A stretch of 64,000 bases of DNA from Spizellomyces punctatus DAOM BR117 (taxonomy: Eukaryota > Chytridiomycota > Chytridiomycetes > Spizellomycetales > Spizellomycetaceae). Both the position numbers and the translations under genes were made by a program. The notes below the pieces were generated by a model. It had not been told where the DNA came from. It saw only the letters and a program-made list of their open reading frames with translations, and did no database searches. Where the stretch lies: positions 186,001 through 250,000 of the forward strand of contig NW_015971556.1 in NCBI RefSeq assembly GCF_000182565.1. Reading direction: 5' to 3'. Positions 22,953-34,052 of this stretch are shown one piece after another (the first letter of the stretch is position 1; the number at the start of each line of letters is the position of its first letter).

Positions 22953-25003
22953 TCACCGCCCAACTGCAATGTCGCTTTTCCGAGCACCAATGTCGCCATT
23001 CACATCAACACCGTGCTTCCCATCGGCCCGATCTCCAAAGCTACGAGCGAGTTTCCCCACTTTTGAATGGTTCCAGCCCTGTCATATCTCAATTAGCTTG
23101 TTGAATCAAGCCCGCCTTGACAACTGGTTAGCTTACCGCAATGTACATTGCGTATTTCCAGCGGCTGGTTCGGGAAAAGACGGTGGACGCCACCCAGTAA
23201 AGCAGCTCACCATATGAATCTGTGGCGGTATCGTCAACACAACCCACAACAAAAACTAGACCAGCAAAGCAACTTACAAAAGGCCAATCCAGTCTCCTCC
23301 CACCTATTATATCCTCCCCACAACCTACTCTTCACACCCTCCTCACCAACCCATTTGCGGCTTTTGGCATCCACCGAAGACTTTGCTTTACGCTTTGTAA
23401 CCCATGTGGCCGCCTCCATAGGCGTAGGGCGCGTAGCGGGGTCCAGTAGGAAGGTTAGTAAAAGTCGTGTTAGGACACCAATATGAATGTGTCCCGCAGT
23501 CGCGACGGCATCAACATAGGCCTTTGGTAAAGAAACATTGAGATGGCTTGGTCATGTTTTTGTAGAAAAACAGTGAAGACTTACATCGTTGAGGAAAAGC
23601 ATCGTGGGATATTTTGGTGGAAACGCAACACAAAAGAGATTGGGAGGGCGGAACTCGCCTCCTTGTGGCCCTTTCCAAATCTCATCGTCGACAAAGCCAC
23701 TATCAGGGTGTTTGAATCCGGTTGCAAAAAATACCGTGTCAGCTTCCACGTCCGCGGTGCCGCCCTCTTCAGGGAATACAGCAGGTCGTGATATCATGGT
23801 TTGACTGTCCCAGGCGACGCCGGTAACTTTGACTCCAGTAGATGTAAATGTGTCCAGTTTTCCGCGGATGTAGCGAATCTTGTTATTGCGGATTAGGTCT
23901 AGGTAGCGGGTGTTTAGACAGGGTGTCGAGGCGTAGAAGGGACGTTTAGGTGTCATGCCCTGGTTATTATGTGAGATAATGCTTGCGGCCAGCGTGAAAA
24001 GGGACAAGAGCACTTACGTGGAGTTCAGAGCCGTACCAAAAGCGACGGAGAAAGATTTCAAATAGGAAGCCCAATTGAGCTGGGAGCATGCTTGCGATGC
24101 TGCTCAGCAGAACCCCTCTCGGCATACTACCAAGGGCAGCAGCAACAAGAGAAATATTAGCCAGCGCAACCAACACTGAACCGGGAAATAAACCACATAC
24201 ATCCACTTGTCATGCCTCGCAATAACCGTCACCTCGACCATGCCTTCTCCGCTACCCAACTTGGTCTCGTCCCCGTCCAACTTTTGCAATACATAATCGA
24301 TCACCTCCACAGCACTGGCGCCACTGCCGACAACTACAATCCGTTTACCACGGTTCAAGTCCAAATCAACCTTGTCCATCTGTGATGAATGGGCTTTGAG
24401 GCCAGCGAAATCGTCCAGGCCCTTAAACGGGGGAATAAGAATGTCCCCGCAGGTACCAACCGCAGATATAACAGCGTCGTACTCGTCCGTCCCATTGACG
24501 GTGTAGGTTTGGGTGATTGCATCGTAAGTGACCGATGTAACAGGAGTATTGAACCGAGTGCGGGAGGGTAAATCATACATTTCCCAAATCCTTCTCAATT
24601 CCACCAAAATCTCATCCCTGGATGGAAATTGGGTTCGGAATCTCACAGCAGGATGAAATCTATAGAATAGGGCTTGAAACTGTAAGGCACTTGTCTTGTT
24701 CACTCTGGCCCATACACCGCCGACTTGGTCTCCTTTTTCATATATGGTACATTCAACAGAGGATCGTATGCAGGCTGCACCGGCTGACACTCCCGTTACG
24801 CCCGCACCAATGATGGCTACCCGCGGTCGGGCGCTCTGCGGTTTGGTGCTCTTGGAAGGGAGCCAAGGGTACCAGCCTTGGTTGGCTGCCCAAGCAAGAA
24901 GACGGGAGACACCGGTTGCGAGGAAGAGGTTGATCCAGACAAAAAGGGAGATGATGGTAGTGGCGATCGACGCGAGGGTGAGACGAATGTGAAGGAACGT
25001 CAT
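22953..25003 (-). CDS. Membrane-anchored flavin-containing monooxygenase (FMO/BVMO-like)
   Basis: Six exons (24201-25003, 24018-24126, 23585-23959, 23278-23521, 23137-23219, 22953-23078), all in phase, give 579 residues. An N-terminal hydrophobic segment (residues 8-30) may anchor it in a membrane. The FAD-binding Rossmann motif is VAIIGAGVTGVSAG (from residue 62), followed by the charged fingerprint CTIYEKGDQVGGVW. A second dinucleotide (NADPH) motif is RIVVVGSGASAVEV, and ATGF appears in VFFATGFKHPD, as in class B monooxygenases. Such enzymes put one oxygen atom onto N, S or carbonyl substrates. The FMO signature between the two folds is diverged, so the substrate is open. The tail of about 40 residues (last exon) is polar. 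Confidence 0.87.
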
Positions 25004-25549
25004 GGTGCTTGAATACGGTGCTTTCGAATGGTGGTTGGAATACCAGAAGTGATGGTGAAAACAAGGGCGATGGTGCTGCTTCCAACCCTTTTAAATTTAT
25101 ATGCATCTCCCCATCTCCAAAAAGCAGAACCTTGCCAATGTTGAACCCGCGCGTTGATCGGTGATGACATCACGCGGTAATCCTCGAAATTTCCTGCAGG
25201 CGTCCAAAGTCGCTCGTCACCTTACGAAAACGTCGATTACAAGCTGCTGTTCTATTACGAATAATCTTGGAAGAGGCTGGCAGATGATGGACACTTGGCA
25301 AGATATCGAATCTTCCAAATTATAGAAGGATTTAAAATGTTTTTTTGTGAAAAATAATATTGCAATGAATCTTTTGATAAGATCCTCAGGGACACTAGCC
25401 ACGCGATCGACAAATGACGGAGCACTAGTGAAAAGATGCACAAACAAAAAGCAACGAATTTCTCTTAACAGTTCCGTAACCACATTTTATTATTCCACTT
25501 CTTTCACCAAAGCTTTAGGCTCAACGCTTGCACACAATTCACACCAAAC
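25004..25549. other. Divergent intergenic region
   Basis: Promoter side of the flavin monooxygenase gene on one flank and of a tiny ORF on the other. Nothing else was seen. Confidence 0.55.
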
Positions 25550-25822
25550 ATGTCAAACGCAGATGCAAATCCCGTTCGCAATTCTGGAGTCGATTCCTGG
25601 ACCGGCCTGCTGAATCCAGCTCATCCATCCTCTTTCCCGGCCTACTTTCCAGAACGATACCGGGAAAGCAGCGCGGGAACCTTTAATTCCTTTTCGGTAC
25701 ACGATGTGATACCTCCTGTATATCAGCCCAAGGACGAGGGATATACCTCTGCTCAAGTAGATGGCGATGACAAAATGAGAAATGACAAGAGAGAAAAGGA
25801 TGAGGCAGGGGAGAGCGCTTGA
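25550..25822 (+). CDS. Possible small protein of 90 residues
   Basis: An uninterrupted ORF with acidic, polar composition (start MSNADANPVRNSG, middle HPSSFPAYFPERYRES, end DKREKDEAGESA). No motif, signal peptide or membrane helix is visible. The residue make-up (Pro/Tyr/Ser-rich, then charged) looks more protein-like than the surrounding random ORFs, and the ATG has an A at -3. No homologue is recognised, so this is a candidate only. Confidence 0.4.
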   Translation: MSNADANPVRNSGVDSWTGLLNPAHPSSFPAYFPERYRESSAGTFNSFSVHDVIPPVYQPKDEGYTSAQVDGDDKMRNDKREKDEAGESA

Positions 25823-26154
25823 TCTCTGTAGTTTCCCTTGGACAATAATTGTTTGCTGGTCTGCGAGCACGCTGTATTTGGATTCGTCACAGTCCAGTTA
25901 GTCGGATGTATCACGAATACGACGTTTCAACAGAAAATTTCAAGAATATCAATAGTTGATACTCAATACAGTCGCACGTTGGCTATGATCATACGTTTGG
26001 ACCATGTAGCACCATTATAGAATGATTTGGTTTATTTGACATTCCTGCACGTAAAAACGCGGCAATTGAGGAGGAAGTTGGGCACGTCGTAGACTTGCGG
26101 GATGGTCAGTAGCGTTGCATTCATATCAATAGATGCCCTGAATACATAGAACTG

Positions 26155-26311
26155 CTATTTGCATCTGTTGCTAAATGTCTTGGACCTTGATTGTTAATTT
26201 ACAGGAGCCAGGGTCCTAAGGGACTGCCATAGTGAAGACACTATTTGCATCTGTTGCCAAACGTCTTGGACTCTGATGGTTAATTTAGACGAGCCAGAGC
26301 AGAGTCCTTGT
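26155..26311. repeat. Tandem duplication, 86-bp period
   Basis: Two diverged copies start at 26155 and 26241 with the shared opening CTATTTGCATCTGTTGC. They stay alignable through GTCTTGGAC, a TTAATTTA block and GAGCCAG. The second copy fades after about 70 bases. No coding content. Confidence 0.8.
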
Positions 26312-27336
26312 GAAAAAGAAAGGGACTTACTGAGTGCATCGGGACATTCCGCGGAGCCTTGGGTCGCTTGGTAGCTCTGTGCAAGCTTACAGCATGGGAT
26401 GATAAGCGACTGTCACCCAATCTAGCACCCAATCTGTCCAAACATGCACCTTTTCTTTGGATTACATCAGTGACCGACTGTTTTTTCTGTTTTCTGATTA
26501 TTTAGCCAAATATTCCTTACCACAGGCATGATCAACGCCCATAGGTGGTTCTGCGCGTTTTTCTTTCTGTCGCCGTGGCAAGCGCTGCCACTTTTCCACT
26601 GGCAAATGGGTGCCACGATGCCCATGGTGAACAGAACAGTGTGCAACAAGCCATATGCCGAAACGAGGCCTAACTCTTGAATATTTGTAAACTATTAAGC
26701 TTTTTGGGTTTACTTCAATTCGTGGAACGTGAGGCTGAGCATGGATGTGTAAGCAAGGCAAAAGTTTTTTCTTCTAGATTTAAGAATTTTATAACTTTCC
26801 ATCCCAACTTCCCCGAGAGACCAAAGCCAACACCGACGGGCGATGTCAGCAAAAATGCAGCCAGATATGCCCCGCGGATGGTATCGTGCAAGCTCATCGT
26901 GTGCAAAATATCTGGCCAATATCTCACACAATCTTCCAAAATACACATATAATACGTAGCGTCGGCGGTCCATAATGTATAGTGTAAGTATGTTCAAGCG
27001 AAAACGTGGGTAGCCATCAGCGACGAGGAATTCCAGGCAGTCGTGCACCAAGAAGCAGTTGCACCAAAGACCGCTTTCCACGTCCATGAAAAGGTCAGCG
27101 ATCCCCGGGCGGAGTTCAGTTCTTTTGTCGCAAGTTTACTCGCAAAAAGGACTGAAGAAGATGGCTGATTCCCACGATCAAAGCTGGTGCTTTGTCGTTG
27201 CAATTTTCTGACAATCCCAGAATGACCTAATCCGACCGATGCAAAAAAAAACAGCACCACGATCGGGAACGAAGCGGACTGTCAAAGTTCCGCTTTTACC
27301 GGTTTGTTTATTTCTTTCGCCCAGTCCTTTCTCGTC

Positions 27337-27345
27337 TATAAAAGG
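27337..27345 (+). promoter_or_regulatory. TATA box of the secreted-protein gene
   Basis: TATAAAAGG lies 79 bases upstream of the ATG at 27416. It is the best TATA match in the window, and the leader would be short. Confidence 0.65.
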
Positions 27346-27415
27346 AGGGCCCCAGGATGCCCTCCCTTGCTGAACAAGATCTGCCAGCAGCGTAGACCTC
27401 GTAGAAACTTCCCAA

Positions 27416-28177
27416 ATGCTTGCCATTCTACTGCTCGCGATTCTTTGCGCCGGTGCGCTTGCACACCCTCTCTCGCCTGAGGCTCAGTCCAACGATGTCA
27501 TTTACGACATCAACGGACATCCCTATGTTCCCTACGGGTTACGGGCCGGCCTCAATGAAAGCCAAGTGATTTGGTCCTCTCGCCAGAACGGCCAGAACCT
27601 TACCACCCGCGGGAGCAACTCCTGGGCTCTACTCGTATCGCAGAAGACGACCTCGGTGTTTATTACGAAATATAATACCAATTACTGTACCAATTGCGGC
27701 CAATGGCTCAGCCAGCAGCCACGCACATCGGACAACAAGCTTCGATGGATTGCAAATGACCTGTGGTCCAAATGCGCAGATCGTGGCTGCGTCGATGAGT
27801 GGTCCGGACATGGCTACAAACTCACGGTCAATGCCAAATACTGGGGATGGGATTGGCGCAATGGCTTGACGCAAAGTATCTTGAAAACTATCGAAGAGGC
27901 ACTCAAATGGGAGGTGTACGACAGAACTTTTGCGACTGGCCGTGCCACGTGGGGGGCCGAAAGAACCATTAGTTTGACGAGTAGCAAGTTCCTGAGCGCC
28001 GTGGTGTACACTGACGGGAAGCCTTCTGCTTGGATGGACTTGACGATTCAAAATGACGAAAAATCAAACTGGTTTTGCTTGTTGTCATCCCAGATCGCGC
28101 AAACTTTGAGTGGATACGTTAGCCCAATTATGGCCGGATTGGCCGGTGCTGGTGGTGATATTTTGTGTAGCAGTTAA
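27416..28177 (+). CDS. Secreted protein of unknown function, 253 residues
   Basis: A single-exon ORF. The N-terminus MLAILLLAILCAGALAHPLS is a textbook signal peptide with likely cleavage after ALA. The mature part starts with a small charged region, then VIYDINGHPYVPYG. It holds cysteines at NYCTNCG, SKCADRGC, WFCLL and the C-terminal ILCSS, so disulphides are likely. Tryptophans are frequent (WGWDWRNGL). No catalytic motif or known domain is recognised. A strong TATA box and no introns suggest a strongly or conditionally expressed secreted protein. It could be an enzyme of a fast-evolving family or an effector-like protein; nothing in the sequence decides this. Confidence 0.75.
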   Translation: MLAILLLAILCAGALAHPLSPEAQSNDVIYDINGHPYVPYGLRAGLNESQVIWSSRQNGQNLTTRGSNSWALLVSQKTTSVFITKYNTNYCTNCGQWLSQQPRTSDNKLRWIANDLWSKCADRGCVDEWSGHGYKLTVNAKYWGWDWRNGLTQSILKTIEEALKWEVYDRTFATGRATWGAERTISLTSSKFLSAVVYTDGKPSAWMDLTIQNDEKSNWFCLLSSQIAQTLSGYVSPIMAGLAGAGGDILCSS

Positions 28178-28670
28178 GAGCATTTACTTTCATGCGCTAC
28201 CTCATAGTTAGATGACATATGGGCGGTATTCACTGCCCTCGTCGCAATATTTAGAAATACATACTCTATAGAAAATGATACGCCTTTGCTTTTCTGGAAG
28301 TTATTGTAGCTGCCCAAACGTGTTCAGAGTAGTCGGCTTGCTGGTGATTGCCGCCGAGCGACTTATTATGATGGATGTACCTAATTTGAAGCCTTTTGTT
28401 TATTTTACAAGCATCACAAGCGAGCAGACACATATATACTATTCAATATGCTGTAATCAAGGAATTCATCACTACAATGTCACTGAAATGTCCACAAGCG
28501 TTGAAACTGAGTAGACATAGATATGCTATTTCAATACGCTATAATCATGCAAAGCATCACTGCTGTTCACTTAAAAGTTTACAAGCGTTACAAGCAAGCA
28601 CGCACGGATACAGATATGCTATTCGAATTTGCTATAGTAAAGCAGCTCAGCACTGCGATTCACCTAAAAA
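28178..28670. other. Convergent intergenic region largely made of repeats
   Basis: Between the secreted-protein gene and the 3' end of the minus-strand coiled-coil gene. Its right half is a degenerate tandem repeat, listed separately. Confidence 0.6.
28406..28670. repeat. Degenerate tandem repeat, three units of about 86-92 bp
   Basis: Units begin near 28406, 28492 and 28579. Each has an opening close to ACAAGCGTTACAAGC, then ATATGCTATT, a second GCTATAAT-like block, a GCATCACT-like block and an A-rich end. A fourth opening (TTACGAGCAC) at 28671 coincides with the stop codon of the minus-strand gene, so that gene's 3' end runs into the array. Confidence 0.75.
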
Positions 28671-30516
28671 TTACGAGCACCATGCCCGGCATTTTACCAA
28701 CACAGTTTTCTCATTCCTCAAACCGGGAAAGTAGGCGAAGTCAAACTGCACATTTGTCTTCTTTCGAGCACTTTTTATCTCCATAATTTCGGGGTCAAGT
28801 TGAGATGGAGTGAGTGGCAACATTCCTCGTGGAACCTTGTCAACATATTGTTCAAGAAACTGTACGTATGTATTGCAGTTCGGGTTTCTGGGCGGTGGTA
28901 GGAACGGCGTAACACCTAAAGCACCACATTGAAGCCTTAGGTGCATACACCGCTGAACGATCTCTTCACGCTGTGTTTCATTGTCTCGGTTGAGAATGTG
29001 CGCCATTAGGAGACAATCCAACTTCTGAGTTGTTTGATCAACCAAGGAATCCACATCTTTTTTCCAATTATCAGGCAATATTTTAGCATCGTAAGCATCA
29101 CTCATTCGCTTCCAATAGGATCGGAGAAATGCCTCATCGGCATCTTTGCGGCTTTGCTGTTCCTGCTCAGTAGACGGACCAATCTGGCGAAGGTAGCTTA
29201 AATCCTCCGACAACTCATTGAACGCAGTAAGAACACGCATTAGAATCTCGGATACTGCGGCTTCCACGACGCAGACCGCTTCGTTCTTGTCCGTAACCTT
29301 TCGCGCAACCCCATGGGCGACAAATGTATTTCGGAGACCCTCCAGCGCTCGAATCTGCTGCTTATCGCACTTTTTTGCCTTTGGATTGGTGACCAATGGA
29401 GCAATCCAACTATGCACCTCGGTAAACAATTCCTCAAAATTTTGGATGAGCTGAGTAGGATTCCATTTTGAGTCGAGTTCGTAAAAACCTTTTGAGGCGC
29501 TGGTCACGCTGAGTTGACATTCCAGAGTCGCTAAAGCTGATTCCTTCCACTGGAGTTCTTCCACTAATTGCTGGTGTATTGTTGCGTCCCTATCAGCACA
29601 GACTCGAATAGTTTCGATGGCTTGTTGCAACCCGTCTTCCAAGTAGTGCAATTGTTGAGAGATGGCATATTTTTTTGCTTCTAGGCGTCCAACGACAGTT
29701 TTGTAACTATGCAATTTCGCAGTCAACTCCTGGTTTTCGCATTCAAGTGCTTTGATCCGCTCGCTATGAGCCGAGCAAGGGTTGTCTATCATTTGAAACT
29801 CATCCGTGTCTCGTTCATCGTCCCTCAAAAGGTCAAATCGCTCGCGTGAGGGAAGTCGTGTACACACCCTGCAGAGCTCGCTCACAATCTTTTCATTGTG
29901 TAGGCGACGGATTTCGGGAAGAAGGTGGTTCTCGACATGTCTCCGAAGCTCGGCAGCCGTTGAATCAAGGCGATTCACCAATGAAAAAATTGGCATATTC
30001 CCGGTACGGACATAGGCTAAAAACTGCTGCAAATCAGATTGCAGGAAGACATGAGTCCGAGGAGCAGCAGCCGCAGCTTTGAGCTGATGGTTTTCCACAA
30101 AAGCAACAAAGCTTGGCCGAAGGTCCGTCATCCACAGCGGCGTGGAATCATGTATATTTCTCAGCGCAATTTCAGTCTTCAACTGTGAACTTTCCAAGAG
30201 ATAGCTCACAATGTTTTTATCCTCTGGTCCAAGATAGGAGAGCACTATTTTCCGCGTGCCCGAGTTTTGAGAGAGATCTTCAATCGTCTGTTCAATAGAA
30301 GCGCAACCCAGCTATTCCATTTTACTAATGCACAAAAGTTTGAAGGTTTCATTTACTTACCCTTGGGAAGTTCTCCAAGGGAATCAAGATGTCACGTGGA
30401 TTCTAGGAAGGCAATGCGGTTGGACATTAGGGATTTGTTTATCTTGCCAATTCTACCTGTTCCTTCACACGAGACGAGCTGCCTACAAGTCGATCTTTAA
30501 TTATGCCGAAGAACAT
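28671..30516 (-). CDS. Coiled-coil protein of unknown function
   Basis: Three exons (30457-30516, 30361-30403, 28671-30277) join in phase to 569 residues. Exon 1 gives MFFGIIKDRLVGSSSRVKEQ and exon 2 contains RDILIPLENF. The acceptor of exon 3 at 30278-30279 was chosen because it is the one that restores phase without a stop. The protein is helical, with a Leu/Glu/Gln-rich coiled coil near residues 180-275 (ERIKALECENQELTAKLHSY) and a C-terminal globular-looking part containing VTPFLPPPRNPN. No domain is recognised. It is head-to-head with the HSPA12-like gene (497 bp apart), which may mean shared regulation but proves nothing about function. Confidence 0.75.
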
Positions 30517-31012
30517 TTGGACTTTGTCTGAATTTTAATAGATGGTTGACGCTTTGTGCTGTGATTTGGATAGATGGTCGTCACTCCCTTCAACGAATGT
30601 GAAGAGGTTAGGAAGTTAGCCGCAGATGAAATGTTCTCTCAAATTCAGCAGCTGATGCTAAACAAAACCTTTCCACAATAAGTGCTGAACCTACTGAGGT
30701 AGCAAGCTTTGTGACCTGGCATTGAACGAGCTTGGAACTCTATCTCTTTTTCTAGCTGGTAAAATAAGACGTGTTAAGCTCTCACACGTTGTCGAGACCC
30801 CATTTTTGCGTCGAACGTCACCAAAGCAGCATCATCACCATCATCATTCGATTCTATTACCGTGTTTGCAAGGGGTCTGCATCGCAATGATGCAACTCAA
30901 CAGTATCAAAACTTGGGAAATAGTACAAGCTTCCGAGTCTTCCCCTTGCAACCAAGACATTCTACTTCTCATACTTCAATTCTCTTTCACATTTTGTTTC
31001 AGCAAACAGATA
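30517..31012. other. Divergent promoter region between the coiled-coil and HSPA12-like genes
   Basis: Only promoter-type sequence. An in-frame upward extension of the Hsp70 ORF here contains a run of six His codons (CATCATCACC-type repeat) but lies upstream of the better start at 31013. Confidence 0.55.
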
Positions 31013-33326
31013 ATGTCGTTCACAAACCACACGGGTCTTCTGGTTGCCAGTGGACACAGAGTTGTTGTTGGGTTGGATTTCGGGGTTACCCATAGCGGAT
31101 TCGCATATGGTGGGAAACGGCGATGTTCTCATGTTTCCACGTAAACTTACTCATGCCCATGTCTTTGTAACCAGCGCATGTGGCGGATGCTAGCAAAATT
31201 GAAGGGTGACTTTCTGGAAATGAGGACAAGTCGCGAAGTTTGGGTAAAATCCATTGACACTTTTTGATGGTGTTGCAGGTATTATGAGTGGGATGACCAG
31301 ATCATGGTAAGTTAGAATTCTCGCAAAGCCCATATAGCTACTCATTTCGGTATCTGACATTTGACATGCTAGCCATACTGCAAAACCCTTACCGCGCTCC
31401 TCTATGACAAAACGGCCAAGAAGACAATTAACTGGGGGTGAGTTGAACGCATTGCTAAGTACTTTTGCCCGCATTATAACCCCAGAGCTGATGATTAAAT
31501 GCAGATATACTGCCCTGAAGGAGGCTACCACAGGCGATCATCCTAACCAGAAAGTCTTATTGACAAAATTCAAGTTTCTTCTGGAACCAACGGCCGCCGA
31601 ATACATGGAGGATCCCATTCCAGATGATGTGGAACCTTTGGATATCATCGCAGAATATTTGAAAGAGATGCACACGCTGATCATGACCAAGCTGCAAGAA
31701 AAGTTTGGTTCCACGTTGCAGAATGAAGATGTGCATTATGCGGTCACTGTACCCGGTAAGGATTCTCAACAGCTGCGTGGCTACATTTTTTCTTAACCAA
31801 ATCTATTCTAAATTCATTAGCTATATGGAGCGAGCAAGCAAAAACGAATCTACGCAAAGCTGCTGCTATGGCTGGCCTCATTTCTCCTGCTGAAGTGGTG
31901 TCCCCTCGTTTGGTCCTTGTACTTGAGCCGGAAGCTGCTGCAATGTATTGCTGCAAAAAGGTTCCCGAAGCGCAACTACGTAGCAATGAAAACATTATGA
32001 TTGTAGACGCAGGTGAGTAACAGGATAAACATTGTAGGTTCTAAACATAATTACCTACTATTGGTACAGGGGGCGGAACTGTCGATATTGCGGTCGAAAA
32101 ACTCATTATTGGCGCTGAGCGAACAAGGTTGAGTGAAGTAACCAGAGGCACAGGTGATCTGTGTGGATCCACCTTTGTCGATCGACGATTCCTTGATTGG
32201 CTCAGTAGCAAAGTCGGCGCTGATGCATTGACAGAAATAAAAATTGATAATCCAACCGCATACCAACAAGGCAAGCTATAAATGATTGCCAGTATCCTGG
32301 ACTTACCACTCATCGTATCTCTTTAGTCCTACGCGGCTGGGAAACATTGAAGCGCCAATTCAAAGGAGCTGAATCTTTCAATTCCAGGGACCATATGACG
32401 TTTTCAATCCCAGGAGCGTTGTATAACCTAATGGCTGATGAGGAAATGGAAAAGTTAGAAGAAGAGCAAGACGGAACCGCCGACGATCTGTTTATTACAC
32501 TCAAGGATATGCAATCATTTTTTGACCCAGTTGTCGAGCAAGTTCTGCGCTTGATTGAGGAACAGCTTGATCATTGTCCTGGAAAAAGATGCAACAAACT
32601 GTTTCTTGTTGGAGGATTTTCGGTACGTATCCAGCGAGGCTATACTTTAGATCTCAAATTAAGCATTTGTGATAGGCGTCCCCATATCTGAGGAAAGCTA
32701 TGTCCGATAAGTTTTCTGAGAGTTTTGACAATGTAGTCTTTCCTACGGACCCGGGAGCTGCAATTGGTGGGTACCCCGGTGTTCACATCTATAAGAGCAA
32801 TGCGAGTTCATTGTCGTTGTCTTTAGTCCAAGGTGCCGTTCTGTATGGCCTCAACCCTGACAGCATCCAAGCACGTCGCTCCCGGTACTCGTACGGCATG
32901 AAACTTTGCGCATCCGAAGCGGAGTACAGCAGGAAATCTCGAAAGACCTCGAACCGCAGCGACATATTCATTAACCAGGAAACGAATGAGTCGATGGTGA
33001 CTATGTTTTCTCCTGTGATGGTCGCCAATCAGCTCGTCGAGATTGACGATTTTTATTCCACGAAATGTTTTCCGCTGTATTCTTATCAATTGGGAGTGAA
33101 CATCGAAATCTCTGCAACTGCTGCTACTGTTGACCGCGAAACCTCGTATTCGGATGTGAGGGGTAACTTCGTTCTCGGCACTCAAATGATCGAAGGCATA
33201 CCGCGCAATGGCGACAGAAGCGTTACCGTGTACTTTTACTTTGGGCTTACCGAGCTGACCGTAATTGCAAAAGTCAATGCAACCGGAGCCGAAAAGCGAC
33301 AGATTGTGAATTTCACAGCACGTTAA
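31013..33326 (+). CDS. Atypical Hsp70 (HSPA12-like) ATPase
   Basis: Nine exons (31013-31109, 31175-31205, 31279-31306, 31373-31437, 31505-31755, 31821-32012, 32070-32270, 32327-32622, 32676-33326) give 603 residues with exact phase throughout. The actin/Hsp70 ATPase motifs are intact: phosphate-1 VVVGLDFGVTHSGFAYA, phosphate-2 IMIVDAGGGTVDIAVE and adenosine motif LFLVGGFSASPYLRKAM. After the nucleotide-binding domain comes a C-terminal half that does not resemble the canonical Hsp70 substrate-binding domain and has no EEVD end. This matches the HSPA12 type, which fungi often carry in many copies. The intron at 32271-32326 starts with GC instead of GT. The cellular role is unknown. Confidence 0.9.
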
Positions 33327-34052
33327 CCGGTCAAGCAGTGTCTGGCATATCAACATAGTCCTGCAGGATAGGAAATTATGTATGTAGTATCTCATGGCAT
33401 TCCTTTGTTCTTGCTACAAGTTCTGTATCGTACATCCTCAACAAATAGCAAACTTTATGTCATCAGTGCTCAATGTCCTTTGTCCAAGCCTTGTTTCACT
33501 CTCATGAGAATTCAACAGCACTCTTGCGACCCTTGCCCATCAGGAGTTGTTTGGGTAGAGCCGACACCCAATGGGGAATGTTGACTATAACCATTCCCAG
33601 CGGGAGTTTCAATCGCCCGTAGTAGGTATCTCGTCTTTTAGAATGTATTCTTACGGCATTCAATCACAGTGTTCTAAGCGACTGAGATACCTCTGCGGAC
33701 AACAGGAGCTGATAGTGTTGCAGACGAAGATGTGCCAGGTTTGACGACTGCTATTTATCAATATTTACTACTCAAGGTTTTGCTATCAAACAACTTGGGT
33801 TTTGATCTCCAGTGAGGCTGATACTAGCGATACTATCAAATAATCCTTCAGAATAATGTTACTTACATGGTGATTCCCAATTTACAAGCAGATGGCAGAT
33901 GAAAGTCGCTGCGAGATGCGAGCGGCTGGTATATTAATAAAATGTGCCACCCGTGCCACATGGCTCAGTTTTCGACAATGTTATACTTCTTTTTGACAAA
34001 GAAACTCGGGCTTGCACAAGTTCCATTTCTGCTGGAACAGAATACTTGAACC
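33327..34052. other. Intergenic region, no gene seen
   Basis: 3' flank of the HSPA12-like gene and promoter of the zinc-knuckle gene. One 68-codon ORF here shows no protein-like features. Confidence 0.55.

Larger units (their letters stand above)
25823..27415. other. 1.6-kb gene-poor region with an 86-bp tandem duplication
   Basis: Apart from the duplication at 26155-26311 and the promoter of the secreted-protein gene, no gene is supported. A 125-codon minus-strand ORF at 26710-27087 has no recognisable features. Confidence 0.55.

Noticed and set aside
26710-27087. 125-codon minus-strand ORF
   Set aside because: No recognisable motif, no plausible promoter, and composition like other chance ORFs in this AT-rich interval.
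30722-31012. Upstream extension of the HSPA12-like ORF including a run of six histidines
   Set aside because: The extension has random-looking composition; the ATG at 31013 sits right before the domain start, and the His run is a CAT/CAC microsatellite in the promoter.
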